This document shows positions 1 to 8,321 of a stretch of DNA of 64,000 nt, piece by piece. The notes under the pieces are model-generated. The model was not told the DNA's origin. It searched no databases and saw only the letters and a program-made list of their open reading frames with translations. The position numbers and the translations under genes are program-made. The stretch's first letter is position 1, and each line of letters starts with the position of its first letter. Source of the DNA: Caulobacter segnis (GTDB lineage: Bacteria > Pseudomonadota > Alphaproteobacteria > Caulobacterales > Caulobacteraceae); contig NZ_JARQWW010000001.1 in assembly GCF_029543125.1 (NCBI RefSeq), positions 682,001-746,000 of the forward strand. Reading direction: 5' to 3'.

Positions 1-74
1 GCCAGGGCGAATTCTACATGTTGTCGCTGGGATGGCCCTATGAGGCCCAACGCCCCTATCTGCGCGGGCAGTAA
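1..74 (+). CDS. C-terminal end of a gene cut by the window edge, possibly a glycoside hydrolase
   Basis: The frame starting at base 3 is open from the window edge to a TAA at 72-74 and encodes 23 residues ending in PYLRGQ. The stretch FYMLSLGWP resembles the last beta strand of GH29 alpha-L-fucosidases, but this is a weak impression from very little sequence. It converges with the minus-strand serine hydrolase 24 bp away. The sugar-type regulators and receptors that follow make a glycosidase plausible, but nothing more can be said. Confidence 0.4.
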   Translation, partial: QGEFYMLSLGWPYEAQRPYLRGQ

Positions 75-98
75 GCGGCCCGGGCAGGGCGTCGGAAC

Positions 99-1253
99 TC
101 AACCCGGGGCGCAGCCTTCCGCGGCGACGGCGGCTTCCAAAGAAGCGGTGTCCAGGTCCAGGAAGTCGGCGTTCATCAGAACAACCAGGGTCATGTCCTT
201 TTCCGGATAGCGGGCCATCCAGACGGAGAAGCCGTCGATGTCGCCGGTATGCCAAAGTCTCGCACCGAGCGGAGACGCCGAGCGGAACAGACCCATGGCG
301 TAATCGGCCTGCAGACCTTCGCGCCAGGCTTGCGGCATGCCTTCGCGGGTCGTGCGGCCGTCGCTGAGACGTCCAGGCGAGGTCATCAGTTCGAGACTTT
401 GACGGCTCACGATGCGGCCCTCGAAAAGCGCGCGTGACCAGGCCAGCAGGTCCGAGGCTGTGGCGCGCATCGACCCGGCCGCTCCCGGCACACTCGGATC
501 GATCCAGTCGGCGTTACGAAGCTGCAAAGGCGAACGGCCTGCCCGACTGTAGCCGCGGACCCGCATGGGCACGATGTCTTCCATCCGATCCACGGCGCTT
601 GCCGTCATGCCGGCTCGCTCGAGGATGCGCGTGTGCAGGAAGTCGCCATAGGACGCCCCCGTCACCTTCTCGATCAGCAGACCCAAGAGGACATAGTTGC
701 TGTTGCTGTAGGTCCAGGCCTCACCCGGCCGAAACGTCTGAAGCGGTTTCAGCTCTGCTATGACCGCCGCCATCTGGTCGGGCGTGCGCCGCACGGACTT
801 CGTCCCGTCCCTGGCGAGCGTCTCGGCATAGTCGGCGAGCCCGGCGGTCTGGATCAGGAGCTGACGCACAGTGATCTGCCCGGCGAAGCTCTGATCGGGA
901 AGGTAGTCGGCGACAGGGCGGTCAAGGTCCACGCGCCCTGTCTCGGCCAGCGCCAGGACGGCCGCGGCGGTGAACTGCTTGGTCAAGGAAGCGATCTTGA
1001 AAACCGATTGCGGCTGCATGGGAGCCCGGGCTTCCAGGTCGGCGAGCCCAAAGGCTGTGATGACGGGCGTCCTGCCGGGCGCGTCCACCGCCACGACCAG
1101 TCCCGGCGCGCCCTTGGAAAGGGTCTTTTGGCCGAACGCGTCGACGGCGGCGCCAAGGCTCGTGCAGGCCGGGACCGAAGGATTGGCGTGCGCCGCCGGG
1201 GTGAGCGCCCACGCCCCGACCATAAGCGCGGCGATGAGTGACGAGCGAAGCAT
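99..1253 (-). CDS. Secreted serine beta-lactamase-fold hydrolase (class C / esterase / PBP4-like)
   Basis: A 384-residue protein with an N-terminal signal peptide (charged start, hydrophobic ALMVGAWAL, cleavage near AHA-NPS). The serine beta-lactamase fold is shown by the SxxK motif S89-L-T-K92, a Y-S-N motif in TYSNSNY near residue 185, and a C-terminal HTG motif near residue 350. Members act on peptidoglycan peptides, beta-lactams or small esters in the periplasm, and sequence alone does not say which. The frame is open a further 193 codons upstream, but that part is low-complexity Arg/Ser sequence. The ATG at 1253 sits directly before the signal peptide and is preferred. There is no obvious operon partner. 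Confidence 0.85.
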   Translation of the reverse strand: MLRSSLIAALMVGAWALTPAAHANPSVPACTSLGAAVDAFGQKTLSKGAPGLVVAVDAPGRTPVITAFGLADLEARAPMQPQSVFKIASLTKQFTAAAVLALAETGRVDLDRPVADYLPDQSFAGQITVRQLLIQTAGLADYAETLARDGTKSVRRTPDQMAAVIAELKPLQTFRPGEAWTYSNSNYVLLGLLIEKVTGASYGDFLHTRILERAGMTASAVDRMEDIVPMRVRGYSRAGRSPLQLRNADWIDPSVPGAAGSMRATASDLLAWSRALFEGRIVSRQSLELMTSPGRLSDGRTTREGMPQAWREGLQADYAMGLFRSASPLGARLWHTGDIDGFSVWMARYPEKDMTLVVLMNADFLDLDTASLEAAVAAEGCAPG

Positions 1254-1609
1254 GCAAAATCCTGAAAGTGCTTTCGGAGTCGAACTCCTATTGCTCTGCT
1301 GGCGCCGGCGCAAATGAACACCGCGCAACCTGCGCCTTCGATCCGCAGCGGCCGATCGAAGGTCAGACCGGCGGTCCTGGCGACCAGCAGAGGTGACGTC
1401 TGAGTTTCTGAGTTCCGGCGTCATTAAGCCGAGCTCCCTCGTCTGATGCTCGCTGCTGGGACAAACAATCTTAGGGCGCAGCGGACACACCGGGGGCTGG
1501 ACGTTGGCTTTGATGGAATTAGAAACGTAGCGCTTCTTCTCAGATCTCAAGCGCGAGGAGGGAGCAAATCCGCGCGTGACCCACCATAGTTCCGCACTTT
1601 GGACAGACG
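1254..1609. other. Stretch without a convincing gene
   Basis: About 356 bp upstream of the serine hydrolase start. Open frames here are short or low-complexity. It must contain the hydrolase promoter, but no clear -35/-10 pair, operator or terminator was recognised. Confidence 0.4.
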
Positions 1610-1872
1610 GTGACCGCAAGCGCGTTCGAAGCGTTTGGGAATTACCTGTACGGAATGCTGGGAATTCTAGGCGGGATAACTGAGGCTGAGCTTCACGCGG
1701 CTGCCGGTTGGACGCAGAGCGGAAACGACGGGTGGGACTTCTGGTACAAGGTGGCTCTGCTGAAGATAGATCACACGTCGCAGCAGGCATTGCCGCGGGC
1801 AAAGCGTTCCTGAATGGCAACCCGATGACCAATCAAGAGATCTTCACAATCATTCAGGCGGCGTGCTCGTGA
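1610..1872 (+). pseudogene. Frameshifted remnant of a small protein of unknown family
   Basis: From a GTG at 1610 one frame encodes a plausible protein with a hydrophobic segment (YLYGMLGILGGI) and then DGWDFWYKVALLKIDH. After about base 1770 that frame loses its character, and the next frame continues sensibly with AAGIAAGKAFLNG and EIFTIIQAACS to a TGA at 1870-1872. A single frameshift near 1770 would join the two into one polypeptide of about 87 residues. The stop overlaps the start of the following lipoprotein gene, as expected if they once formed an operon. No family was recognised. A sequencing error would give the same picture. Confidence 0.4.
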
Positions 1873-2309
1873 TTATCCGCTTGAGCGCGCTTTGTTTCGC
1901 CGCCCTGCTGACAGCGGGCTGCTCTGAGGTGCAGGCGCAAAGCCTCTTCTGTGGCGCTCTTCCACCGGCGAACGCCGCCCCCAGCGCAGCCATTTTCGTC
2001 GACACCGATGGCGCACCAAGTGGTCGAGACGCTGTGCATGTGGCGCTTTGCGACGCTGGACATCGATGCCGCAAGCTCGTCACGACGCATGACCAAAGAC
2101 TTTTAGCCATCGCACGGGCGCCTGGCGGCAAGGTTGAAGTCATCACCGCCTCCCGGGATCTCGCGATCGCTGATCGCGACAAGGCCGTGATCACACAGAT
2201 TCCCGAATCCTCATTCAAGACGAGGGTTCGCAGCGCCATCAACAGCGGCGCCGCAGTGCTGGACTACAGCAACGCAATGTGCCGCGCCGATGCAGACTAC
2301 AAGTTCTAG
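1863..2309 (+). CDS. Small putative lipoprotein of unknown function
   Basis: A 148-residue protein starting at GTG 1863. The N-terminus has a positively charged residue, a hydrophobic stretch and a lipobox-like LTAGC, which predicts lipidation at Cys20. The mature part holds five further Cys residues and no recognisable enzyme motif. The start overlaps the end of the preceding frameshifted frame by 10 bp, suggesting translational coupling before decay. An alternative GTG two codons downstream would not change the lipobox. Function unknown. Confidence 0.55.
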   Translation: MLVIIRLSALCFAALLTAGCSEVQAQSLFCGALPPANAAPSAAIFVDTDGAPSGRDAVHVALCDAGHRCRKLVTTHDQRLLAIARAPGGKVEVITASRDLAIADRDKAVITQIPESSFKTRVRSAINSGAAVLDYSNAMCRADADYKF

Positions 2310-2378
2310 TTCTCCACAGGGGCCGGCCCGAGCCGGGTATTCCGCTGAGGCCAATCTCTGCTGTCTTTACTGACGCTA

Positions 2379-2648
2379 TTGGCTCTGGCGTCCTTAAGCG
2401 CTGACGAGCCGCTCGCTCCTGGACTTTGGGAGTTCGACAGAAAGTTCCATTACCTTCCAATGACCCCGCAGAACGTGGCGTCATCGCTGGTCGAACGGGT
2501 ATGCATCGGCCAAACGCCGCAATTATGGATGGCTCACCCGCCGCACGTGGCGGTCCGCGGCGCGCCGTGCGGGGCCAGCTACAAGATCGTGGCGGCGTCC
2601 AACCACAACGAGCGTAATCGGTTCGAAGGCGCGTTCACCCCTCACTAG
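2379..2648 (+). CDS. DUF3617-like small periplasmic protein, possibly lacking its true start
   Basis: An 89-residue frame beginning at a TTG. The N-terminus is hydrophobic and the mature part opens with LAPGLWEFDRK. PGLWE near the start, with a Cys in the middle (ERVCIG) and another later, is the pattern of DUF3617 proteins, which are small exported proteins of unknown role. The frame is open back to an in-frame TGA at 2346-2348 but has no ATG or GTG, and the signal-like segment LLSLLTLLALASLSA lacks a basic residue. The start may therefore be damaged. It converges with the phytase-like gene. Confidence 0.45.
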   Translation: MALASLSADEPLAPGLWEFDRKFHYLPMTPQNVASSLVERVCIGQTPQLWMAHPPHVAVRGAPCGASYKIVAASNHNERNRFEGAFTPH

Positions 2649-2675
2649 CCTCACTCAACTGAAGGGAGATTGCCT

Positions 2676-3776
2676 TCAGGACCGCGCCGCGAGCGTGAAG
2701 ACGACCACCTGACCCTTTTGGGTCGGGTCGAAGTTGTCGTCGGCCATGAGCACCAAGCTGCGACGCTTTCCCACGACTGGCCCCCAAGCCATGGCCTCCA
2801 GATTGGCGGCGGCCACGTCGGGCAATCGGTCGAAATTGACCAGCAGCCGCTTCGTCAGCGGGCGGATGTCGCCATTGGCCAGGCTTTCCTCGCCGGAGAC
2901 ATCGAGAGCGCCGCTCACATCGACGACGTAGATCCGGCAATGGAAGATGAAACGCCCCTGCGCATCCTCGACGCCCGAGCGCTCCAGGATCAGCAGCTGG
3001 CGCTCGTCGACCGCGAGAATTTCGCTGATCCCGTTGTCGCCGCGACGGGCCGGAGCAGCCTGCACCGGATCGAGGCGATAGGCGTATTGCGCCTGGATGC
3101 GGCCTTGCCTGTCGAGCCGGGTCAGGCGGACGACACCGGCCTGCGCCACCGTACTGACCGGGCCGTCCTGGATTAGCGGCCCCTCCATGGCGGCCCATAG
3201 CGTCCGGCCATCAGCGGAGAAGCTCAAGCCTTCGAGAGTCTGGTTGCGCCGGGCGCCGCGCCGGAAGCTGAACATATCCGGCAGGGCGACAGCGCCCAGT
3301 GGGTTGCCCTGGCGATCCATGCGCCGGATCGCCGGATCGAAGCGGCGCTGCGGATCACCTTCGGTGGACCACAGCAGGCTGCCATCGACCGGGTCGATGC
3401 GGATGGATTCCGCGTCGGCGCGCTCGCCCGAGGGCTCGCGAGCGGAGGGAAAGGTCGATCCATCTTCTCGGCGAAGCGAGACGACGCGCTGAAGATGAAG
3501 GCCGCTCACCGTCTTGGCGTCGAACTCCAGGCGACCGACATAGAAGCGCGCCGGAGCCAGATCGGATTTGTCATCCGAGATCATCAGCCACTCGTCCGTC
3601 GTCGGGTCGTAGTCGATGCCGGAAACCCCGCCGAAGGACGCGCCGTCGACGACAAGCGTCTTCGGAATCTCCAGCGCCCCGATCAGCCGCAGATCCCCCG
3701 GCGACAAGGGCGCGGCAAGAGCCGCGGCGGCGGTCGCCAGGGCGGCGAGGCCGCCAAGGAGCGCATGACGGATCAC
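2676..3776 (-). CDS. Secreted esterase-like protein of the phytase family
   Basis: A 366-residue protein with a signal peptide (MIRHALLGG, Ala-rich core, cleavage near ALA-APL). The body reads as a beta-propeller of the 'esterase-like activity of phytase' family: GVSGIDYDP early, TEGDPQRRFDP and NQTLEGLSFSADG in the middle, LEAMAWGP near the end. These conserved acidic loops are typical of that family, thought to hydrolyse phosphoesters in the periplasm. Its ATG overlaps the stop of the upstream lacI-type gene by four bases (ATGA), so the two are almost certainly co-transcribed. Substrate is not determinable. Confidence 0.8.
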   Translation of the reverse strand: MIRHALLGGLAALATAAAALAAPLSPGDLRLIGALEIPKTLVVDGASFGGVSGIDYDPTTDEWLMISDDKSDLAPARFYVGRLEFDAKTVSGLHLQRVVSLRREDGSTFPSAREPSGERADAESIRIDPVDGSLLWSTEGDPQRRFDPAIRRMDRQGNPLGAVALPDMFSFRRGARRNQTLEGLSFSADGRTLWAAMEGPLIQDGPVSTVAQAGVVRLTRLDRQGRIQAQYAYRLDPVQAAPARRGDNGISEILAVDERQLLILERSGVEDAQGRFIFHCRIYVVDVSGALDVSGEESLANGDIRPLTKRLLVNFDRLPDVAAANLEAMAWGPVVGKRRSLVLMADDNFDPTQKGQVVVFTLAARS

Positions 3777-4777
3777 TTCAGGACCCGCACGGATTCGCGC
3801 GCCACCAACCGCACGCTAAACACCTGACGGCTGGGCGGCTCGCCCTTGGCGCCCAAGCGGCGGATCAGGGTCTCCACCGCCGCCGCGGCCATCTCCTCCA
3901 CCGGCATGTCGATTGTTGTCAGGGACGGCGTGTGCAGTTGGGCCCAGGGGATGTCATCGAAACCCACCACGGAAACGTCGTCAGGCGAGGACTGACCGAT
4001 CGCCCGGACGTGGCGCAGAGCGCCGATGGCGATCAGGTCGGCCCCGGCGATGACGGCGGTGGCCTCCCGCCGCTCCAGCGCCTCCCTCACTTGCGGCTCG
4101 AGATCGACGGAAAAGGCGTTGTGGACGTGCCAAGCCAGCTGCGCCTTCTCTTCCACCACGGCGATGGCCGCCTCGGCGCGCTGGCGGGCGCTGGAGGCGG
4201 CGTGCGGTCCGGAGATGACGCCGATGCGGCGATGTCCGGCAGCGATCAGATGCTCCGCCGCCAGACGGCCGCCCTGTGCGTAATCGGCCTGGATCACGTC
4301 ATAGCCAGGCAGGTTGCGGTCGAGCACCACGGCCGGCACCCCGTCGATGATCTTGGAGACCGCTCCGGTATCGTCGATGGGAAACCAGATCACGCCGTCC
4401 ACGCCGTGCTGGACCAGAAGGCCGGCGGCGTTCTGCTCCGCCTCGGGCGAGCCTTCGGTATCGGTCAGGAAGACGCTGTAGCCATGGGTGCGCGCCGCCT
4501 GGATCACCACCTGCGCCAGGTTCGGAAAGAAGGGGTTGGTCAGGTCGGGCACGATCAGGCCGATGGCGCCCGTGCGCCCGGTCTTCATGGCCTTGGCGCT
4601 CTGGTTGGGGCGATAGCCCAGCTCGGAGGCCACCTTCAGGATATGGGCGCGGGTCGCCTCACCCACCGAGCCCGCGCCATTGATGGCGTAGGAGGCGCTG
4701 GCCAAAGACACACCGGCCGCCTTGGCCACGTCCTTGAGGGTGGCGCGTCGCGATTGCGGAAACTCGGATTCGGCCAT
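3773..4777 (-). CDS. LacI-family transcriptional regulator
   Basis: A 334-residue regulator. Residues near 12-60 form the LacI helix-turn-helix and hinge (TLKDVAKAAGVSLASASYAIN, then RPNQSAKAMKTGRTG), followed by a periplasmic-binding-protein-type effector domain (IGLIVPDLTNPFFP, GVISGPHAASSARQR, VVGFDDIPWA, TTIDMP). Such proteins repress sugar uptake and breakdown genes until a ligand binds. A start 17 codons upstream (4828) is possible but adds no recognised sequence. It is followed without a gap by the phytase-like gene and preceded 100 bp away by a TonB receptor gene on the same strand. The receptor promoter carries a LacI-type palindrome at 7288-7299, the likely target. Confidence 0.92.
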   Translation of the reverse strand: MAESEFPQSRRATLKDVAKAAGVSLASASYAINGAGSVGEATRAHILKVASELGYRPNQSAKAMKTGRTGAIGLIVPDLTNPFFPNLAQVVIQAARTHGYSVFLTDTEGSPEAEQNAAGLLVQHGVDGVIWFPIDDTGAVSKIIDGVPAVVLDRNLPGYDVIQADYAQGGRLAAEHLIAAGHRRIGVISGPHAASSARQRAEAAIAVVEEKAQLAWHVHNAFSVDLEPQVREALERREATAVIAGADLIAIGALRHVRAIGQSSPDDVSVVGFDDIPWAQLHTPSLTTIDMPVEEMAAAAVETLIRRLGAKGEPPSRQVFSVRLVARESVRVLK

Positions 4778-4877
4778 GAACGGTCCCTGCGGCGCCCCTG
4801 GACTGAGCCTTGGCGACGCCAGCGTCAAGCGGGCCCCGCACCGGACGGGGATCTGCGGCGCGGCGCCCTTACGTGGG

Positions 4878-7235
4878 TCAGAAGCGAGCGCGGACGGAGA
4901 AGGTGTAGGTCCGCGGCGCGCCGACGAAGTAGCGGTCCAAAGTGCGGACGGACGGGCCGCTGGTCAGGCCGAACTCCGGCTGGGTGGCGGTCGAGCTGCT
5001 GACCGCGCCGATGTAGCGCTCGTCGAACAGGTTGTCGACGTTGAACTGGATGCGCAGATCGGGGACGCCGGCGCGCTTCAGATCGTAGGTCGCCGACAGG
5101 CCGGTCAGGGTGTAGCCGTCGATCTTCTCGACGCCGACCTCCCCGAAGGTGGTCGGGGCGATGATGTGACCGCCGACCCGCTCGCCCACGTGGCGGACGC
5201 TGGCTTCAAGGCGCAGGCCGTCGATCGGCTCGATGCCCGCCTGGCCGTAGAAGCTGGTCTCTGGGATGTCGCGCACCCCGGCCCCGCCGATCACCCCCAC
5301 CGAAGCCAGGGCCAGGCGCTGGGCGCTGCCTCGCGCCGGGTCGTCATGCTCGGCGTCCTGCTTGGTCCAGGAGCCGTAGAGATCGATCATGCCGAAGTCG
5401 TAGAACCCGGTCAGCTCCACGCCCCGCGTGCGGACGCCGGCGATGTTGGCGGCCTTGGTGGCGACGTTGCCGCGCACCACTTCCTGCGGATCGAGGGTCT
5501 CGGTCGGATCGCGTGGGACGATGCCGACATTGTTCTTCAGCTCGACATTGTAGGCCTGGACCGACAAGGCCATGTTCGGCTTCACATAGCGCAGGCCGGC
5601 GTCGAGGTTCTCGGTCTGCACCGCATCTAGATCGCCCGGATTGATCACCGCGGTCGAGCCGAGGAAGGCGTCCTCGGGGATGCCGGCGAAGTTCTTGGCA
5701 TAGCCGCCGAACATCTCCAGCTCCGGCGTCAGCTGGTAGGTCGCGCCCAGCTTCGGATTCACATCCGAGGATTGCGAGAACTTGACGTTGGCCCGGTACT
5801 CCAACGGCGACTTGGCGTCATAGCTGACGTCGTACCACGTGACCCCCAGGTCGATCTTCAGGCGGTCATCCAGCAGACGAAACTGGTCCTGAGCATAGAG
5901 CATCAGGGTCTCGACCGAGGCCGTCCGCTCGTACTCCACATAGTTCAGACGCGAGCGGTCATAGGCCGTCGACTGGGCGGAGTTCAGGATCGGATAGAAG
6001 TTGCGGCGCTCGGTTGAGTCGCCGCCTTCCCACCAGGCGCCGACGCGCAGGTCGTGGCCGCGGCCGAACAGATTGTTGACCTTCAGTTCGCTTGTCAGGC
6101 CATAACGTTCCCGTTCACGCGGGGTGACGCGCATGTCGGCCGGACCGCCGACCGCATTGCTGTTGCGGATGGTGGTCAGGGTCGGACGCACGGCCCCGCC
6201 GTTGGCGTTGTAGCTGCTCACTGCGCGCGGATCGCCGCCGGTCAGGACACGCTGGCGGTCCTGGTAGCGGAAGGATTCCCCGTCCAGGGTCTGGTAGTAC
6301 GGGTTCACGTCCAGGCTGATGTCGTCGGACACCTGCAGACGGCCTTTCAGATAGGCCATCCAGTCCTTGCGCCAGCCGCCCAGGGCGCCGCCGAAATCGA
6401 TGTCGCGCGCCGGGATGCCGGTAATGACGTCGAGGGCGCGGTCGCTCTTGGGGTCGGCTTCGAACTCGCCCTTCGTGACGATGTTGAAGTCGTTGTCGGT
6501 CTGGTCGTTGTAGGAGACTCGGGCCTTCAGGAACGAGCCGTTGGCGAAGTCCTTCACCACCTTCAGCTCGTAGTGTTCACGCTCGGAGCCCCGGCTCTGA
6601 CGGCCGGCCCACACGTCGTTCTGCTGATGCGAATAGGTGAAATATCCCGCAAGGCCCGGCGCGATCTCGCCGCTGTCGACGCGGCCGTAGATGCGGCGGA
6701 AGTCGAACGAGCCCGCCCCCGCCTCGACCGTGGCGCCGAAGTCCGGACGCGGCGCGTCGGTGACGAAGTCGATGAAGCCGCCCAGGGCGAAGCGCGACGG
6801 CGCGCCGATGTCGCCGGCGCTCTGGGAGACGGTGATCCGCGAGACGTTGCTGGACTCGATGAAGCGCTGCGGCGGCGAGCCGCCGTTGAAGCGGGAGTCC
6901 CCGGTGGGGATGCCGTCCAGGGTCAGGCCGATCTGCTCGTCGGTCAGGCCGCGCATGTAGATCTCGAACGAGAAGCTGCCGCCGCGCGCGTCGCCGGTGG
7001 AGACCTGGACCCCCGGCGCCTTGACCAGGGCTTGGGTGATCTCCGCGCCCAGCGGACGGGCCTGGATGTCCTCGGCGCCCAGTGTGAACACTGCGCGGGT
7101 CAGTCCGGAGCCGAAGCGCTCGGCGGTGACCACCACCTCATCGAGAGTTTCGGCGGACGTCCCCTGCGCCATGGCCGGCGCGGCGGAGAGCAGCGCACAG
7201 GCCGCGGTGGAAACAAGCCAGACGGACGTCTTCAT
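4878..7235 (-). CDS. TonB-dependent outer-membrane receptor
   Basis: A 785-residue receptor with a signal peptide ending AMA-QGT. A TonB-box-like LDEVVVTA lies just after cleavage, the plug domain follows to about residue 170 (TQALVKAPGVQVSTGD, YMRGLTDEQIGLTLDGIP), and a large beta-barrel ends in the terminal aromatic of SVRARF typical of outer-membrane barrels. It would carry a substrate too large for porins, driven by TonB. The GTG one codon upstream (7238) is less likely than the ATG at 7235. The gene lies upstream of the LacI and phytase-like genes on the same strand, and its promoter region contains the palindrome at 7288-7299. A carbohydrate or phosphorylated sugar ligand is an inference from that context. 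Confidence 0.93.
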   Translation of the reverse strand: MKTSVWLVSTAACALLSAAPAMAQGTSAETLDEVVVTAERFGSGLTRAVFTLGAEDIQARPLGAEITQALVKAPGVQVSTGDARGGSFSFEIYMRGLTDEQIGLTLDGIPTGDSRFNGGSPPQRFIESSNVSRITVSQSAGDIGAPSRFALGGFIDFVTDAPRPDFGATVEAGAGSFDFRRIYGRVDSGEIAPGLAGYFTYSHQQNDVWAGRQSRGSEREHYELKVVKDFANGSFLKARVSYNDQTDNDFNIVTKGEFEADPKSDRALDVITGIPARDIDFGGALGGWRKDWMAYLKGRLQVSDDISLDVNPYYQTLDGESFRYQDRQRVLTGGDPRAVSSYNANGGAVRPTLTTIRNSNAVGGPADMRVTPRERERYGLTSELKVNNLFGRGHDLRVGAWWEGGDSTERRNFYPILNSAQSTAYDRSRLNYVEYERTASVETLMLYAQDQFRLLDDRLKIDLGVTWYDVSYDAKSPLEYRANVKFSQSSDVNPKLGATYQLTPELEMFGGYAKNFAGIPEDAFLGSTAVINPGDLDAVQTENLDAGLRYVKPNMALSVQAYNVELKNNVGIVPRDPTETLDPQEVVRGNVATKAANIAGVRTRGVELTGFYDFGMIDLYGSWTKQDAEHDDPARGSAQRLALASVGVIGGAGVRDIPETSFYGQAGIEPIDGLRLEASVRHVGERVGGHIIAPTTFGEVGVEKIDGYTLTGLSATYDLKRAGVPDLRIQFNVDNLFDERYIGAVSSSTATQPEFGLTSGPSVRTLDRYFVGAPRTYTFSVRARF

Positions 7236-7287
7236 CACTCAAAAAGCCCCCTACTTCGCACCGCCGGCGGCGCGGAATGGAATTAAG

Positions 7288-7299
7288 TGAAACGTTTCA
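7288..7299. promoter_or_regulatory. LacI-type operator palindrome
   Basis: TGAAACGTTTCA is a perfect 12-bp palindrome with the AACGTT centre typical of LacI/GalR-family operators. It lies 53 bp before the TonB receptor ATG, in the likely promoter region. The natural binder is the LacI-family protein encoded at 3773-4777. Confidence 0.7.
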
Positions 7300-7360
7300 T
7301 ATTCGGATTAGGTGACAGTTTTCCGATCCGTCGAGAAAGCAGCCGCCAGCCCGAAATGAA

Positions 7361-7391
7361 AAAGCAGGCGCCGGGGACGGGCGCCTGCTTT
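7361..7391 (-). terminator. Intrinsic terminator after the phosphatase gene
   Basis: A perfect 12-bp inverted repeat (7361-7372 with 7380-7391) with a 7-base loop. On the minus strand it is followed by a run of T residues. It lies 48 bp beyond the phosphatase stop codon and would end the receptor-phosphatase transcript before the next promoter. Confidence 0.85.
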
Positions 7392-7438
7392 CACCAAAGG
7401 AGCCGGCGCCTTATGGCGGGGGCGGCTCTTCCGGAAGA

Positions 7439-8299
7439 CTAGACCGTATAGAGCGCCTTCAGGCGGGCGACGCCGGCGGCGTTCACGCCAAGCTCACGGT
7501 CGAGATAGGCTTCGACCGAGCCGTAGTCGCGGTCGATCACCGCGAACACGGCCTGCAGGTAGCGGGCGTCCACACCCATGAACACCGCGCGGATGTCCTC
7601 GGGCAGACGGGCGAAAGCGGCGGCCTGGGGATTGCTGGCCGCCATGGCCGCCGGATCGGGGCGGTAGTAGCGGTTGGACAGCTCGTAGTCGGCGAGGATC
7701 GTCTCGCGCGGCACGCCCAGGGCCGACAGGATCAGGGCCGTGGCCATGCCGGTGCGGTCCTTGCCCGCCGAGCAGTGATAGAGCACCGCGCCCTCGCCCT
7801 TCAGCAGATCGGCGAACAGGGCCCTATGCTGCTGGCGCTGCATCTTCAGCATCTGCGGATAGGAGTTGGCGAAGACCGTACGCGCGCTCTCGACCGTCGC
7901 GCCGCCGCGCAGCAGGCCGGCCATGGCGGAGTGATCCATGGAGTAGTCGAAGGTGGTGATCTTCGGCGCCCCGGTGCCGGTCCAGGCGGTGGGCTCGGCC
8001 TGACGCTCCTCCACCGTGCGCAGATCATGGATAGCGCTCACGCCCTTGCCCTTCAGCACCGCGATATCGGCGTCGTCGAGATGCGACAGCTCGGCGGTGC
8101 GGAAGATCACGTCCCACTTCACGGTGCGGCCGTCGACGGTGCGATAGCCGCCGATGTCGCGAGCGTTCTGGACGGTCCTCAGCGGCAGGAGCCGCTGGTG
8201 TGCGGCCTGTTCGGCCGGGGCGGCCTGACGGGCCGGAGCCGCCGGAGCGGGGCCGGCCAGAAGCGCCAGCGCCGCCGCGCACAGAAGAAACTTCTTCAT
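7439..8299 (-). CDS. Exported tyrosine-specific protein phosphatase-like protein
   Basis: A 286-residue protein with a signal peptide (MKKFLLCAAALALLAG, cleavage near PAA-APA). ARDIGGYRT near residue 46 and the loop H175-C-S-A-G-K-D-R-T-G184 give the Cx5R catalytic signature of the tyrosine/lipid phosphatase superfamily (Cys176 nucleophile, Arg182). This matches the exported MptpB/Y_phosphatase3 type, which acts on phosphotyrosine, phosphoserine or phosphoinositides. The start codon is 22 bp after the stop of the upstream TonB receptor, so the two form an operon. A phosphatase paired with a receptor suggests the imported ligand is dephosphorylated in the periplasm, but that is inference. Confidence 0.88.
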   Translation of the reverse strand: MKKFLLCAAALALLAGPAPAAPARQAAPAEQAAHQRLLPLRTVQNARDIGGYRTVDGRTVKWDVIFRTAELSHLDDADIAVLKGKGVSAIHDLRTVEERQAEPTAWTGTGAPKITTFDYSMDHSAMAGLLRGGATVESARTVFANSYPQMLKMQRQQHRALFADLLKGEGAVLYHCSAGKDRTGMATALILSALGVPRETILADYELSNRYYRPDPAAMAASNPQAAAFARLPEDIRAVFMGVDARYLQAVFAVIDRDYGSVEAYLDRELGVNAAGVARLKALYTV

Positions 8300-8321
8300 T
8301 TTGTTTTCCTTGTCCTTGCGA

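Noticed and set aside
4722..7290. Long open frames opposite the LacI and TonB receptor genes
   Set aside because: They are antisense to well-supported genes, Arg/Gly/Ala-rich without domains, and expected by chance in GC-rich DNA.
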